Below are positions 35,323 through 44,125 of a stretch of DNA of 64,000 nt, piece after piece. Both the position numbers and the translations under genes were made by a program. Source of the DNA: Labedella endophytica (GTDB lineage Bacteria; Actinomycetota; Actinomycetes; Actinomycetales; Microbacteriaceae). The number at the start of each line of letters is the position of its first letter. Within the stretch, counting starts at the first letter, position 1. The notes under the pieces are model-generated. The model had not been told where the DNA came from. It searched no databases and saw nothing but the letters and a program-made list of their open reading frames with translations. Location: assembly GCF_003990045.1 (NCBI RefSeq), contig NZ_RZGZ01000001.1, forward strand, positions 310,001-374,000, in the 5' to 3' direction.

Positions 35323-36267
35323 TCAGTCCACCTCCGGCTTGAGGGCGCGGATGTACAGGACGCCGAAGACCGCGCCGACGAGCAGCAGGATCGTCGCGAT
35401 CGCCGTGCCGAAGCCGAGCTCGCCGAAGCGGAAGGCCTCCTGGTAGGCGAGGAGCGGGAGCGTCGTCGAGTCGGTGCCGGGACCGCCGCCCGTCATCACG
35501 AAGATGAGAGCGAAGACCGACAGGGTCTGGAGCGTCGTGAGCATGAGGTTGGTCGAGATGCTCCGACGGATCATCGGCACGGTCACGAGGATGAACCGCT
35601 GCCAGCCGCGAGCGCCGTCCATCTCCGCCGCCTCTGTGATCTCCGGCGGCACGTCGTTGAGGGCCGCCGTGTAGACGAGCATCGAGAACGCGGTTCCGCG
35701 CCAGATGTTGGCGAGGATCACGCACAGCATCGGGAAGACGTAGAGCCAGTTGACCCCGGGGATCCCGAGGCCCGTGAGCATCGAGTTGAGGGTTCCGCCG
35801 TCGTTGAAGAAGGCGTAGGCCGCGAAGGATGCGACGATCTCGGGCAGCACCCACGCCGTGACGACGATCGTCCCGACGATCGCGCGGACCGCCTTGTGGG
35901 ACGACTGCATGAGCACGGCGAGACCGAGCCCGAGGCAGTTCTGGCCGATGAGGGCCGACGCCACGAGGAAGACGAGTGTCAGGAGCACCGACTTCGGGAA
36001 GTCCGGGTCGGCGAAGAGATCCGCGTAGTTCTGGAGGCCGATGAATTCGGCGTTCGCGGCGGACGCCCCGCTCAGGGACGAGTCGGTGAGGGACCCGTAG
36101 AGCGAGGAGATGACGGGACCGAGCAGGAAGACGCCGAGCAGGACGACCGCGGGCAGCAGCGGGGCGCTGCGCAGCAGGGTGCGCCCGGGGCGCCGCTTCT
36201 TCTGCGCCGGTCGCGCGGCCCCGGGCGCACGGGGTGCGCCCAGGGCCGTGGGAGCGGTGGTCGACAT
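35323..36267 (-). CDS. Carbohydrate ABC transporter permease (CUT1, MalF-like)
   Basis: 314 residues. Its ATG overlaps the binding-protein TGA by one base (TGATG), so the two are translationally coupled. A basic N-terminus (KKRRPGRTLLR) leads into six helices, with the EAA loop TEAAEMDGARGWQRFILVT. The GQNCLGLGLAVLMQSSHK segment is typical of this transporter class. Part of the mannoside importer. Confidence 0.93.
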   Translation of the reverse strand: MSTTAPTALGAPRAPGAARPAQKKRRPGRTLLRSAPLLPAVVLLGVFLLGPVISSLYGSLTDSSLSGASAANAEFIGLQNYADLFADPDFPKSVLLTLVFLVASALIGQNCLGLGLAVLMQSSHKAVRAIVGTIVVTAWVLPEIVASFAAYAFFNDGGTLNSMLTGLGIPGVNWLYVFPMLCVILANIWRGTAFSMLVYTAALNDVPPEITEAAEMDGARGWQRFILVTVPMIRRSISTNLMLTTLQTLSVFALIFVMTGGGPGTDSTTLPLLAYQEAFRFGELGFGTAIATILLLVGAVFGVLYIRALKPEVD

Positions 36268-37625
36268 CAGTCGGACGCCGCCATCGTGTTCTCCTCACCG
36301 ACGATGCCGATGACCGCCTGGTCGTAGGTGGCCGCGGCCTCCTCCGGGGTCTGCTGGCCCGTCATGACGGACTCCATCACCACGGTGATCTCGGCGGAGA
36401 TCTTCGAGTAGTCAGAGTTCGCGGGGCGGAAGTGCGTGTCCGCGACGAGCTCCGAGAAGAAGCCGAACGTGGGGTTCGCGTCGGTGTACTCGGGGTCCTC
36501 GGCCACGTCGGTGCGCACGGCCACCTGGCTCGCGGCGATGTCGTAGCTGAGGGAGTTGTCCTTGCTCAGCGCGGTGCTGATGAAGTCCCAGGCCGCGTCC
36601 TTGTTCTCCGAGCCGGCGCCCATCGCGAGGGTCCAGCCGCCCGACATGCTCGTGCGTCCCGGGTCCTGACCGTCCTGCGTCGGCATCGGGGCGACCTGCA
36701 TCACGTCGGACCACTCGGGCCACGGCGCGGAGCCGGACTCGATCCACGTTCCGCTGGCCCACGATCCGTCGAGGCTCATCGCGAGCTCGCCGCCCGGGAT
36801 CCACTCGCTGTTGATCGTCGTGCCGATGTTCTTGTCGAGCGCCTGCTGCGGTGTCGGGCCGAGACCGCCCTGGTAGATGTCCTCGATGAAGCCGAGGGAG
36901 TCCTCGAAGCCCTGCGAGCCGAGGATCCACTTCTGCTCGTCGGAGTCGAAGAGCTCGTCGTCGGTGCCGGAGAGCAGCATCTGGAAGCCCTGCATCGAGG
37001 CGCCTTCCGACTGCCCCTTTCCGGAGTAGATGTTGAAGGGGATCGTGTCGGGGCTCGACGACTTGATGGTCTCGGCGGTCTCGAGGACGTCGTCCCACGT
37101 CTCGGGGACCCACGGGACCTCGACGCCGGCGTCCGCGAGGATGTCGGCGTTGTACCAGATGGCACGGGTGTCGGTGCCCATCGGGATGCCGTAGATCTTG
37201 CCGTCGTCGCCGGCTCCGGCCTGGCGGGCGTTCTCCGGGAACTGTTCCCAGTCCTCCCAGTCGGCGATGTAGTCGTCGAGGGGGGCGAGGTAGCCGGCTT
37301 CGACGTCCGTCTTCACCATGAACGTGTCCTCGTACATCACGTCGGGCGCGGTCGAGGCGGAACGGTTCATGAGGGCGAGCTTCGCGAAGTAGTCGGCCTC
37401 CTGGGCCTCGATCGGGACGAGCTCGACCGTCATGCCCTCGTTGGCGGCCTCGAACTCCTCCTTGACCTGCTTCATGTGGGCGTCCATCTGGGTGAACTGC
37501 CCGAACTTCTGGTACGCGACCTTGAGGGTGTTGGCGTCGCCGCCGGCGTCACCGCCGGCACAGGCGGTGAGGGCGAGAACGGAGGCGGCGGCGATGCCGA
37601 TGACTCCGAGATAGCGCTGTTTCAT
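36267..37625 (-). CDS. Extracellular solute-binding lipoprotein of the mannoside importer
   Basis: 452 residues from the ATG at 37625 behind GAAGGAGCACC. Lipobox LTAC with Cys22. Family 1 binding-protein fold: KQVKEEFEAANEGMTVELV near 52-70, YGIPMGTDTRAIWYNADIL near 145-163, and Trp-rich ligand strands (GTWIESGSAPWPEWSDV). It is the first gene of the operon that ends in the GH38 alpha-mannosidase, and a ROK regulator gene lies 321 nt upstream on the same strand. Confidence 0.93.
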   Translation of the reverse strand: MKQRYLGVIGIAAASVLALTACAGGDAGGDANTLKVAYQKFGQFTQMDAHMKQVKEEFEAANEGMTVELVPIEAQEADYFAKLALMNRSASTAPDVMYEDTFMVKTDVEAGYLAPLDDYIADWEDWEQFPENARQAGAGDDGKIYGIPMGTDTRAIWYNADILADAGVEVPWVPETWDDVLETAETIKSSSPDTIPFNIYSGKGQSEGASMQGFQMLLSGTDDELFDSDEQKWILGSQGFEDSLGFIEDIYQGGLGPTPQQALDKNIGTTINSEWIPGGELAMSLDGSWASGTWIESGSAPWPEWSDVMQVAPMPTQDGQDPGRTSMSGGWTLAMGAGSENKDAAWDFISTALSKDNSLSYDIAASQVAVRTDVAEDPEYTDANPTFGFFSELVADTHFRPANSDYSKISAEITVVMESVMTGQQTPEEAAATYDQAVIGIVGEENTMAASD

Positions 37626-37684
37626 GGTGCTCCTTCGCTCCACGACCGTTCTGTGGCAGCGTGGCGACTTCGCCACGGCCAGCG

Positions 37685-37735
37685 GCCTCGGTATATGTAA
37701 ATCGATTGGAGTAACTCATGTCAAGACATTCACCG
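37685..37735. promoter_or_regulatory. Promoter/operator region of the mannoside operon
   Basis: An AT-rich island in otherwise GC-rich DNA, 60-110 nt upstream of the binding-protein start. It holds TGTAAATCGATTGGAGTAAC and, beside it, the palindrome ATGTCAAGACAT (arms ATGTC/GACAT). This is the likely binding region of the neighbouring ROK regulator, judged by composition and symmetry only. Confidence 0.45.
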
Positions 37736-37775
37736 AACCGTTATCGGTTGGGGGACATTTCCCAGCTCACCCGCT

Positions 37776-37878
37776 CCGGTCGCTGAGCGTGCCCGCGCCG
37801 TGCCCGTCGAAGCGCCGAAGCGTCTGGCGGCTGTCTCGGGTGGTCACCCTCCCGGTCGCTGAGCGTGCCGAAGCGTCT
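37776..37878. repeat. Duplicated intergenic repeat (TGAGCNTG...CGAAG family)
   Basis: Within the 321-nt gap between the binding protein and the ROK gene, an 18-bp unit CCGGTCGCTGAGCGTGCC occurs at 37776-37793 and 37852-37869, and GCCGAAGCGTCT at 37814-37825 and 37867-37878. The second copy is compact (TGAGCGTGCCGAAGCG) and resembles the element at 49994-50015. Such short palindromic elements are dispersed between genes in many related genomes; I see no gene in this stretch. Confidence 0.7.
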
Positions 37879-37946
37879 CGCGGAAGGCCCCGGGGTCGTC
37901 TCCGCCGACTGGCTCAGGGAAGGAGTAGTGAGGTGTCGCGCGCCGG

Positions 37947-39206
37947 TCAGCCCGCGATGAGGAGGGCGGAGGGGCGCGGGGAGAGCGTCTGGTCGAGGAC
38001 GAGGCACCCGGCGCCGACGGCGGCGACGTCCTCGCCGATCGACGAGCTCTCGAGGACCACGGGGTGGCTCGGGATGAGCGCGGGGTCCTCGGCCACGAGC
38101 CGCTCGATGCGCTCCTGCATCACGGGGGCTATCCGGCTCCAGAACGGCCCGCCGCACACGACATGGTCGATGTCGAGGAGGTTCACGACGGACACGAGGG
38201 CCCGCGCGAGGTGCGCCGCGGCGTCGTCGGTGATCCGCAGGGCGGCCCGGTCCCCGCGCGCCGCGGCGGCGGCAAACTCCGAGAAGCGCCGGTCGGTCGC
38301 GTCGAAGTCGATGTGGTCGACCGGGCCGTCGATCGGGCTGTCGACGGAGAGGTCCGGTCCGAGCACACCCCCGGCGACGGCGCGCTGGACGAGACGGTGG
38401 GGCACCACGAGATCGCCGACGCAGCCGCGCCGCCCGCACGAACACAGCGGTCCGTCCGCCTGCACCATGAGGTGGCCCATGTCGCCGGCGTTGTCGCTCG
38501 CGCCCCGGAGCACGTCGTGGTTCACGACGAGACCGATGCCGAGTCCCGTCCCGTAGTAGAGGAACGCGAAGTTGTCGCGGTCGGTGCCGGAGTCGACCCA
38601 GAGCTCGGCGACCGCGGCCGCCGTCACGTCCTTCTCCAGGACGACGGGGAACCCGGTCGCATCGGCGAGGGCCTCCCGGAGCGACACGTGCTTCCAGCCC
38701 TCGAGGAGGGGTGGATCGAGGAGGATGCCTTGCGTCGAGTCGAGCGGACCGGGGGCGGCGATGCCCACGCCGAGGACGTGGTCGGTCGAGACGCTCTCGC
38801 GCTCGAGCAGGGCGCGGATCTCCTCGGCCATGACGCTGATGACGGTGTCGGGGTCGGCCGCCGACGGAGTGGGGATGCGGTGGTCGGCCACGACGGCGCC
38901 GGCCAGATCGAGCACGGCGAAGGTCACGACGGTGGGGTCGAGGTGCACACCCACGGCGTACCGGCTCGACGCCTCGAGCTGCAGGAGCGTGCGGGGTTTG
39001 CCGGGACCGGCGCGGAGCTTCCCGGCCTCGCGCACGAGTCCCGCGTCGAGGAGTCGGCGGGCCACGTTGGAGACGGTCTGCGCCGAGAGTCCGGTCTCCA
39101 CGGCGATCTCCACGCGGCTGAGGCCCGCGGTGGCGCGCCGGATCAGATCGAGGATGACGGCCTGGTTGTAGTCGCCGACGGCGAGCAGGTTGTGACCTCT
39201 CCGCAC
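37947..39206 (-). CDS. ROK-family transcriptional regulator
   Basis: About 419 residues if translation begins at the second of two adjacent GTG codons (39206), 6 nt after GGGAGGAGG; 39209 or an upstream GTG at 39230 are alternatives. An N-terminal winged HTH (LSRVEIAVETGLSAQTVSNVA) is followed by the ROK sugar-kinase-like domain. This has the nucleotide-binding ASDNAGDMGHLMV block and the zinc motif CSCGRRGC with Cys and His ligands. The glycine-rich GVGIAAPGPLD loop is also conserved. Such proteins act as sugar-responsive repressors. It sits upstream of the mannoside operon on the same strand and is probably its regulator. Confidence 0.88.
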   Translation of the reverse strand: MRRGHNLLAVGDYNQAVILDLIRRATAGLSRVEIAVETGLSAQTVSNVARRLLDAGLVREAGKLRAGPGKPRTLLQLEASSRYAVGVHLDPTVVTFAVLDLAGAVVADHRIPTPSAADPDTVISVMAEEIRALLERESVSTDHVLGVGIAAPGPLDSTQGILLDPPLLEGWKHVSLREALADATGFPVVLEKDVTAAAVAELWVDSGTDRDNFAFLYYGTGLGIGLVVNHDVLRGASDNAGDMGHLMVQADGPLCSCGRRGCVGDLVVPHRLVQRAVAGGVLGPDLSVDSPIDGPVDHIDFDATDRRFSEFAAAAARGDRAALRITDDAAAHLARALVSVVNLLDIDHVVCGGPFWSRIAPVMQERIERLVAEDPALIPSHPVVLESSSIGEDVAAVGAGCLVLDQTLSPRPSALLIAG

Positions 39207-39320
39207 CACGCACCTCCTCCCGTGACCCACCTCACATCATGTCCCATCGCGCGGGCTAGCGGGGCGGAGGCGTGGACGCAAGCGGAGGCGCCGACGGGAT
39301 CGCCCGCCTACTCTCGGCAG

Positions 39321-40718
39321 GTGACGGATATCGGGAACGAACGGAATGCGGGCGCGGCGCCGGTGGTCGGCGGTGACGCCCCCAGCGGGCTGAAGCGCGA
39401 CATCACGGGGAAGATGCTCTTCCTCTTCATCCTCGGAGACGTGCTCGGCGCCGGCGTCTATGCGCTCGTCGGCGTGATCGCGGCCGAGGTCGGAGGGGTC
39501 ACGTGGGCGCCCATGATCGTGGCGCTGCTTCTGGCCCTGCTCACAGCCGCGTCGTATGCCGAGCTGGTGACGAAGTACCCGAAGGCCGGTGGTTCGGCGG
39601 TCTTCGCCGAACGCGCCTACCGCTCGACGTTCGTCTCGTTCCTTGTGGGCTTCAGCATGCTCGCCGCCGGCATCGTGAGTGCGGCGGGCCTCTCGCTCGC
39701 CTTCAGCGGCGACTACCTCGGGACCTTCATCGACGTGCCGCCCGTGCTCGGGGCGATCGTGTTCCTCGTCGCCGTCGCCGTCCTGAATGCGCGCGGCATC
39801 AAGGAATCGGTGCGCACGAACCTCGTCATGACGGTGATCGAGACCTCGGGCCTCGTCCTCGTCGTCGTGACAGCCGCCATCCTCCTGGGCGGAGGAGGGG
39901 GCGACCTGTCGCGCGCCGTGACCTTCGCGGAGGGTGTCGACCCCGTCTTCGGAGTGTTCGGTGCCGCGATCCTCGCCTACTACTCGTTCGTGGGGTTCGA
40001 GACCTCGGCGAACGTGATCGAGGAGGTCAAAGACCCGTCCCGCGTCTACCCGCGGGCCCTTTTCGGCTCGCTCCTCGTCGCGGGCGTCATGTACGTGCTC
40101 GTCGGCACGGCCGCGTCGGTCGCGCTGCCGGCCGAGGACCTCGCGACCTCCTCCGGTCCCCTCCTCGACGTGGTCGCGGCGTCCGGCGTGGGGGTGCCCG
40201 CCTGGTTGTTCAGCCTCATCGCGCTCATCGCGGTCGCGAACGGAGCCCTCCTCACCCTCATCATGGCGAGCCGTCTCGCCTACGGGATGGCGAAGCAGCG
40301 GCTGCTGCCCGCCGCACTCGGACGCGTGCTGCCGAACCGTCGTACGCCCTGGGTGGCCATCCTCGTGACCACGGCGTGCGCGATGGCCCTCGCCTTCACC
40401 GGAGATGTCGCCACGCTCGCCGAGACGGTGGTGCTCCTGCTCCTCTTCGTGTTCCTCAGCACCAACGTCGCCGTGCTCGTGCTCCGTCGCGAGACCGTGG
40501 AGCACGAGCACTGGCGCGCGTGGACCGTCATCCCGGTGCTCGGGGCGCTGTCCTGCGTGTTCCTCCTCACCCAGCAGAGCGGCGAGGTGTGGCTCCGTGG
40601 ACTCGTCCTCCTCGCCGTCGGTGCCGTGCTCTACCTCATCACCGCCCTCGCCCGTCGCCGCACCGATCGTCGCGGGGCGGTGGATCGGCCGGACGGCGCA
40701 GGACGAACGGATGCGTAA
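39321..40718 (+). CDS. APC-superfamily amino-acid permease
   Basis: 465 residues from a GTG with GGCAG upstream. About twelve membrane helices. The first unwound helix shows ILGDVLGAGVYALVG, the GxGI-type substrate-binding motif of APC transporters, and helix 6 has AYYSFVGFETSANVIEEVKDP, both diagnostic. A C-terminal basic tail follows the last helix. Likely a proton-coupled or exchange carrier for amino acids or amines, substrate unknown. Its last 8 nt overlap the start of the hydrolase gene (ATGCGTAA), so the two are coupled. Confidence 0.92.
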   Translation: MTDIGNERNAGAAPVVGGDAPSGLKRDITGKMLFLFILGDVLGAGVYALVGVIAAEVGGVTWAPMIVALLLALLTAASYAELVTKYPKAGGSAVFAERAYRSTFVSFLVGFSMLAAGIVSAAGLSLAFSGDYLGTFIDVPPVLGAIVFLVAVAVLNARGIKESVRTNLVMTVIETSGLVLVVVTAAILLGGGGGDLSRAVTFAEGVDPVFGVFGAAILAYYSFVGFETSANVIEEVKDPSRVYPRALFGSLLVAGVMYVLVGTAASVALPAEDLATSSGPLLDVVAASGVGVPAWLFSLIALIAVANGALLTLIMASRLAYGMAKQRLLPAALGRVLPNRRTPWVAILVTTACAMALAFTGDVATLAETVVLLLLFVFLSTNVAVLVLRRETVEHEHWRAWTVIPVLGALSCVFLLTQQSGEVWLRGLVLLAVGAVLYLITALARRRTDRRGAVDRPDGAGRTDA

Positions 40719-41580
40719 CGGGCCACTCCCGCGACGGACGGGCGAGCGGTCGCGTCTGACGCTCGGCTCCGGACTCGTCGTGCACGTGGTCGACACGGGC
40801 GTCCCGTCCCGCCCGGGCCCCGCCTCCGCCGTCCTGCTCCTGCACGGCATCGGGATGTCCTCGTCGAGCCTCGAGCCGGTCGCTTCGGCGCTCGCCGCTA
40901 CGCACCGCGCCGTGGGCATCACTCTCCCCGGACACGGGGGCAGCCCCCGCCCCCAGGAGGACCTGTCGGTCGAGGGCTACGCCGAGGTGGCGGCGGAGGT
41001 GGCCGATCGGCTGGGGATCGATCGCGCCGTCGTCGTTGGCCAGTCGATGGGGGCGCAGTTCGCCATCGCTCTCGCCCGAGCCCGCCCCGACCTCGTCGCG
41101 GGGCTCGTGCTCATCGGCCCCGTCGTCGACGACCGGCACTACACGGCGCTCGCGCAGGGAATGGCGCTCGCGCTCGACTCGAGTCGGGAGACGGTGAGCG
41201 GCAACCTCCTCGTCTTCCGCGACTACGTGCGGTGCGGCCCGCGATGGTTCGGTGCGACGCTCCGATCGATGCTCGCCTACCCGACCCTCGAGAGGGCGAG
41301 GGGCCTTCCGATGCCCGCGATCGTCGTGCGCGGCGCGGGGGACCCCATCGCCGGCGCCGAGTGGGTGATCCGGCTCTCCCGTGCGATGGGTGATGCCCGC
41401 GTCGTCACGTTGCCAGGTGCCCACCACGCCCAACTCGTGGTTCCGCAGGACGTCGCCGAGCTCGTGCGACGTGTCGATCGGGCGGCACGGGGAACCTCTG
41501 ACCGGCCGATGTCGCCACGTCAAGGCCCTGCACGCGCGACCGAGACCGAGAACGATAGGTCCGTAACCATCCACGAATGA
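40711..41580 (+). CDS. Alpha/beta hydrolase, serine type
   Basis: 289 residues from an ATG inside the end of the permease gene. Alpha/beta-hydrolase fold with the HGIG oxyanion loop near residue 45, nucleophile Ser112 in VVGQSMGAQ, an acidic residue in GAGDPIAG and the catalytic His in PGAHHAQL. Closest in style to small esterases or lipases and C-C hydrolases; substrate unknown. The 11-nt distance to the YtxH-like gene suggests read-through into the stress-envelope block. Confidence 0.87.
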   Translation: MRNGPLPRRTGERSRLTLGSGLVVHVVDTGVPSRPGPASAVLLLHGIGMSSSSLEPVASALAATHRAVGITLPGHGGSPRPQEDLSVEGYAEVAAEVADRLGIDRAVVVGQSMGAQFAIALARARPDLVAGLVLIGPVVDDRHYTALAQGMALALDSSRETVSGNLLVFRDYVRCGPRWFGATLRSMLAYPTLERARGLPMPAIVVRGAGDPIAGAEWVIRLSRAMGDARVVTLPGAHHAQLVVPQDVAELVRRVDRAARGTSDRPMSPRQGPARATETENDRSVTIHE

Positions 41581-41591
41581 AGGAGCAACGC

Positions 41592-41984
41592 ATGAAGGCC
41601 AAGTTGATTTTCCTGGCGGGCGCCGCGACGGGTTTCGTGCTCGGTTCGAAGGCCGGCCGCGGAGCGTACGACTCGCTCAAGGCCAAGGCCACCGAGACGC
41701 TCGAGGACCCGAAGGTCAAGAAGGGGCTCGAGTCGGCGAGTGACTTCGTCTCCGCTCAGGCCCCCGTCGTCGGTCACAAGCTGCAGGACGCCGCATCGAC
41801 CGTCGCGAGCAAGGTCTCGCGCAAGAACAAGAGCGACGATTCGTCGGACGACTCGAACGACTCGAACGACTCGAACGACTCGAACGGCTCGGATGAGTCG
41901 AACGGGTCCTCTGACTCGTCGGTCGAGGCGGGTAACACGGGCGAAGCCAATGGGCCGATGACGCCGGCCACGCCGGCGCCGTGA
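41592..41984 (+). CDS. YtxH-like small membrane protein with Asp/Ser/Asn repeat tail
   Basis: 130 residues from the ATG at 41592 (AAGGAGCAACGC upstream). One membrane helix at the N-terminus (AKLIFLAGAATGFVLGSKAG) with the Gly-rich exit typical of YtxH-type stress proteins, then an amphipathic segment. The low-complexity tail contains SNDSNDSNDSN, encoded by a 9-nt tandem repeat (GACTCGAAC units around 41850-41885). Role unknown; relatives are general-stress proteins. Overlaps the DUF3618 gene by 4 nt. Confidence 0.8.
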   Translation: MKAKLIFLAGAATGFVLGSKAGRGAYDSLKAKATETLEDPKVKKGLESASDFVSAQAPVVGHKLQDAASTVASKVSRKNKSDDSSDDSNDSNDSNDSNGSDESNGSSDSSVEAGNTGEANGPMTPATPAP

Positions 41985-42244
41985 CCGAACCCTCATCGGC
42001 CGCGGGTCCGGACAAGGACACCTCGGTTCCCTTCCTGAACCTCGATCTCGAGCGGACGCGGCTCGAGTTCCGCGAGACCGTGCGCGAGATCGAGGGGCGG
42101 GTCAACGTCGTCGAGCGCTACCGCCGGTGGCGGGAGCGGGCCGACGGCGCCGATCGGGCATTCCCGGTCGCGATCGTCGCCGGGGTCGTCATCCTCGGGA
42201 TCGCTACGGCCGGAGTGATCCAGGCCGTCCGCGAACACCGCTAG
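41981..42244 (+). CDS. DUF3618 family small membrane protein
   Basis: 87 residues from a GTG. The N-terminal half is a charged helix (RLEFRETVREIEGRVNVVERY) characteristic of DUF3618, and the C-terminus has one membrane helix (VAIVAGVVILGIATAGVI) with a short basic end. A second DUF3618-like gene lies at 59871. In actinobacteria these genes regularly sit with holin-like DUF1469 and YtxH proteins. Function unknown. Coupled to the YtxH-like gene by a 4-nt overlap. Confidence 0.8.
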   Translation: MTEPSSAAGPDKDTSVPFLNLDLERTRLEFRETVREIEGRVNVVERYRRWRERADGADRAFPVAIVAGVVILGIATAGVIQAVREHR

Positions 42245-42298
42245 GACGAGTTCCGCGAGTACGACCGGAGTGGCCCGATGGCTGCTCGAGAGAACACC

Positions 42299-42325
42299 GG
42301 GGTGCGTGTCGCCGACACGCACCCC
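42299..42325. terminator. Strong hairpin between the DUF3618 and YihY genes
   Basis: A perfect 12-bp stem (42299-42310 with 42314-42325) and 3-nt loop. No U-run follows, so it may be a weak terminator, an attenuator or an mRNA-processing structure. Its presence favours the later YihY start at 42365 over one at 42278, because the latter would place the hairpin inside the gene. Confidence 0.6.
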
Positions 42326-42364
42326 GCGCACGACCTAGGGACGACCGCCGAGAGGGGCGAGCAC

Positions 42365-43486
42365 ATGGCCGAAGACACCGCCAGCACCCGGGAGCGGACA
42401 GCTCCGGATCCGGACGACCCCCGCAAGCCGGACGACATCACCGATCTCTCCAAGCGTTCCTGGGGCTACGTCCTCAAGAAGACGCTGCGTGAGTTCGGCG
42501 CCGACCAATGCACCGACCTCGCCGCCGCGCTCACCTACTACGCGGTGCTCGCGCTCTTCCCCGGGCTGCTCGCGATCGTCTCGATCCTGGGCCTCTTCGG
42601 GGCGGCCGGACAGACGACCGACACCGTGCTCACGCTCGTGTCGAACCTCGCGAGCGAGGACGCCGTCTCGTCGCTGCGCGAGCCCGTCGAGCAGCTGACC
42701 TCCGCGCCCGCCGCCGGTCTCGCATTCGTGACCGGTCTCCTCGGTGCCCTGTGGTCGGCGTCGGCGTTCGTCGGCGCCTTCGGCCGCGCGATGAACCGCA
42801 TCTACCAGGTCGACGAGGGCCGGCCGATCTGGAAGCTCCGTCCGACCATGTTCGGCGTCACCCTCTTCACGGTGGTCCTCCTCGTGATCGGCGCGCTCCT
42901 GCTCGTCCTGAGCGGGCCCGTCGCCGAGGCGGTCGGCGACCTCATCGGTCTCGGGCCGGCCGCCCTCACGGTGTGGAACATCGCGAAGTGGCCGGTGCTG
43001 CTCGTGATCGCCGTCGTCGTGGTCGCGGTGCTCTACTACTGGGCGCCGAACGTCAAGCAGCCGAAGTTCCGCTGGATGAGCCTCGGCTCCCTCCTCGCCC
43101 TCGTGGCGTGGGGCGTCGCGACCGCCGGCTTCGGCTTCTATGTCGCCAACTTCGGTAGCTACGACGCGACCTACGGCGCGCTCGGAGGTGTCATCGTCTT
43201 CCTGCTCTGGCTGTGGATCACGAACCTCGCGCTGCTCTTCGGCGCCGAGTTCGACGCGGAACTCGAGCGCGGCCGCCAGCTGCAGGCGGGTATCGCAGCA
43301 GAGGAGACCATCCAGCTCCCCCCGAAGGACTCGACCCAGAGCGACAAGAAGGCCGAGAAGCACGCACAGGACGTGCTCGACGGCCTCAAGATACGGACCG
43401 CACACGGCAAGACCCCGCCGGAGGACGACTCGTCCCCCGACGATCATGATTCGAGCAAGGAGCGCCGACATGGCACGCACGGCTGA
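42365..43486 (+). CDS. YihY/virulence factor BrkB family membrane protein
   Basis: 373 residues from the ATG at 42365 with GAGAGGGGCGAGC upstream; an ATG at 42278 with GGAG would add 29 residues. The family core is clear: REFGADQCTDLAAALTYYAVLALFPGLLAIVS, six membrane helices, NFGSYDATYGALGGVIVFLLWLWITNLALLFGAEF near the end, and an acidic/basic cytoplasmic tail of about 70 residues. Despite the old RNase BN label, family members are membrane proteins of uncertain function. The next gene starts 17 nt before this one ends. Confidence 0.9.
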   Translation: MAEDTASTRERTAPDPDDPRKPDDITDLSKRSWGYVLKKTLREFGADQCTDLAAALTYYAVLALFPGLLAIVSILGLFGAAGQTTDTVLTLVSNLASEDAVSSLREPVEQLTSAPAAGLAFVTGLLGALWSASAFVGAFGRAMNRIYQVDEGRPIWKLRPTMFGVTLFTVVLLVIGALLLVLSGPVAEAVGDLIGLGPAALTVWNIAKWPVLLVIAVVVVAVLYYWAPNVKQPKFRWMSLGSLLALVAWGVATAGFGFYVANFGSYDATYGALGGVIVFLLWLWITNLALLFGAEFDAELERGRQLQAGIAAEETIQLPPKDSTQSDKKAEKHAQDVLDGLKIRTAHGKTPPEDDSSPDDHDSSKERRHGTHG

Positions 43487-44123
43487 CGGACGGGCGGCGG
43501 TCACGCCTGCCGCCGACGTCCCCGTCCCGCACGACATCACTGGGAGGGCGGTCCCGAGCGCGGTGCGCACGGACGCCTCTCCCGCGATCGACGGAGCCGA
43601 ATCGCCCGCCGAGTACGCGGGTCGGGCGCGCGCCAAGCGTCCCCGCAATCCGCTCGCCGGTCCCTACGGCCACCCGCTCCACGCGATCGCGATCACGCTG
43701 CCGATCGGAGCGTGGACGGCGAGCATCGTCTTCGACGTGATCGCCTTCTTCGTCGACGACGCATCCGCCTTCACGACGGGGGCCGCGGTCCTCGTCGCGA
43801 TCGGACTCGTCGGCGCGTTCGCCGCGGCGCTCCTCGGGTTCCTCGACTACGGACAGATCCCCGCCGGGACGCGGGCCCGCATGGTCGCGACCGTGCACAT
43901 GGTCGCGAACCTCGTCGCGATGGCCCTCTTCGCGGTGAGCCTCGTGATCCGGTGGTTCGCCGGCTTCGACGAGATCTCGGTGTTCGCGTTCGTCGTGAGT
44001 CTCATCGCCATGGCGATCGTCGGCGGATCCGGTGCCCTCGGGGGTGAGCTCGCCTACCACTTCGGTGTGCGGGTCGCCGACGAGGACGAGCAGGCGCGCG
44101 TCTTCGGCGCGAAGAGGCGCTGA
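43470..44123 (+). CDS. DUF2231 domain membrane protein
   Basis: 217 residues from the ATG at 43470 (AAGGAGCGCCGAC upstream). After about 60 polar residues comes the DUF2231 block: GHPLHAIAITLPIGAWTAS, with the paired His, and four membrane helices. A VATVHMVANLVAM helix supplies a further His. The conserved histidines suggest haem or metal binding in the membrane, which has not been established. It overlaps the YihY gene and is 2 nt from the SDR gene, forming part of one operon. Confidence 0.85.
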   Translation: MARTADGRAAVTPAADVPVPHDITGRAVPSAVRTDASPAIDGAESPAEYAGRARAKRPRNPLAGPYGHPLHAIAITLPIGAWTASIVFDVIAFFVDDASAFTTGAAVLVAIGLVGAFAAALLGFLDYGQIPAGTRARMVATVHMVANLVAMALFAVSLVIRWFAGFDEISVFAFVVSLIAMAIVGGSGALGGELAYHFGVRVADEDEQARVFGAKRR

Positions 44124-44125
44124 TC

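Noticed and set aside
42686-43260. Ribonuclease BN activity for the YihY gene
   Set aside because: The old label came from misassignment; the sequence is a multi-helix membrane protein without nuclease motifs.
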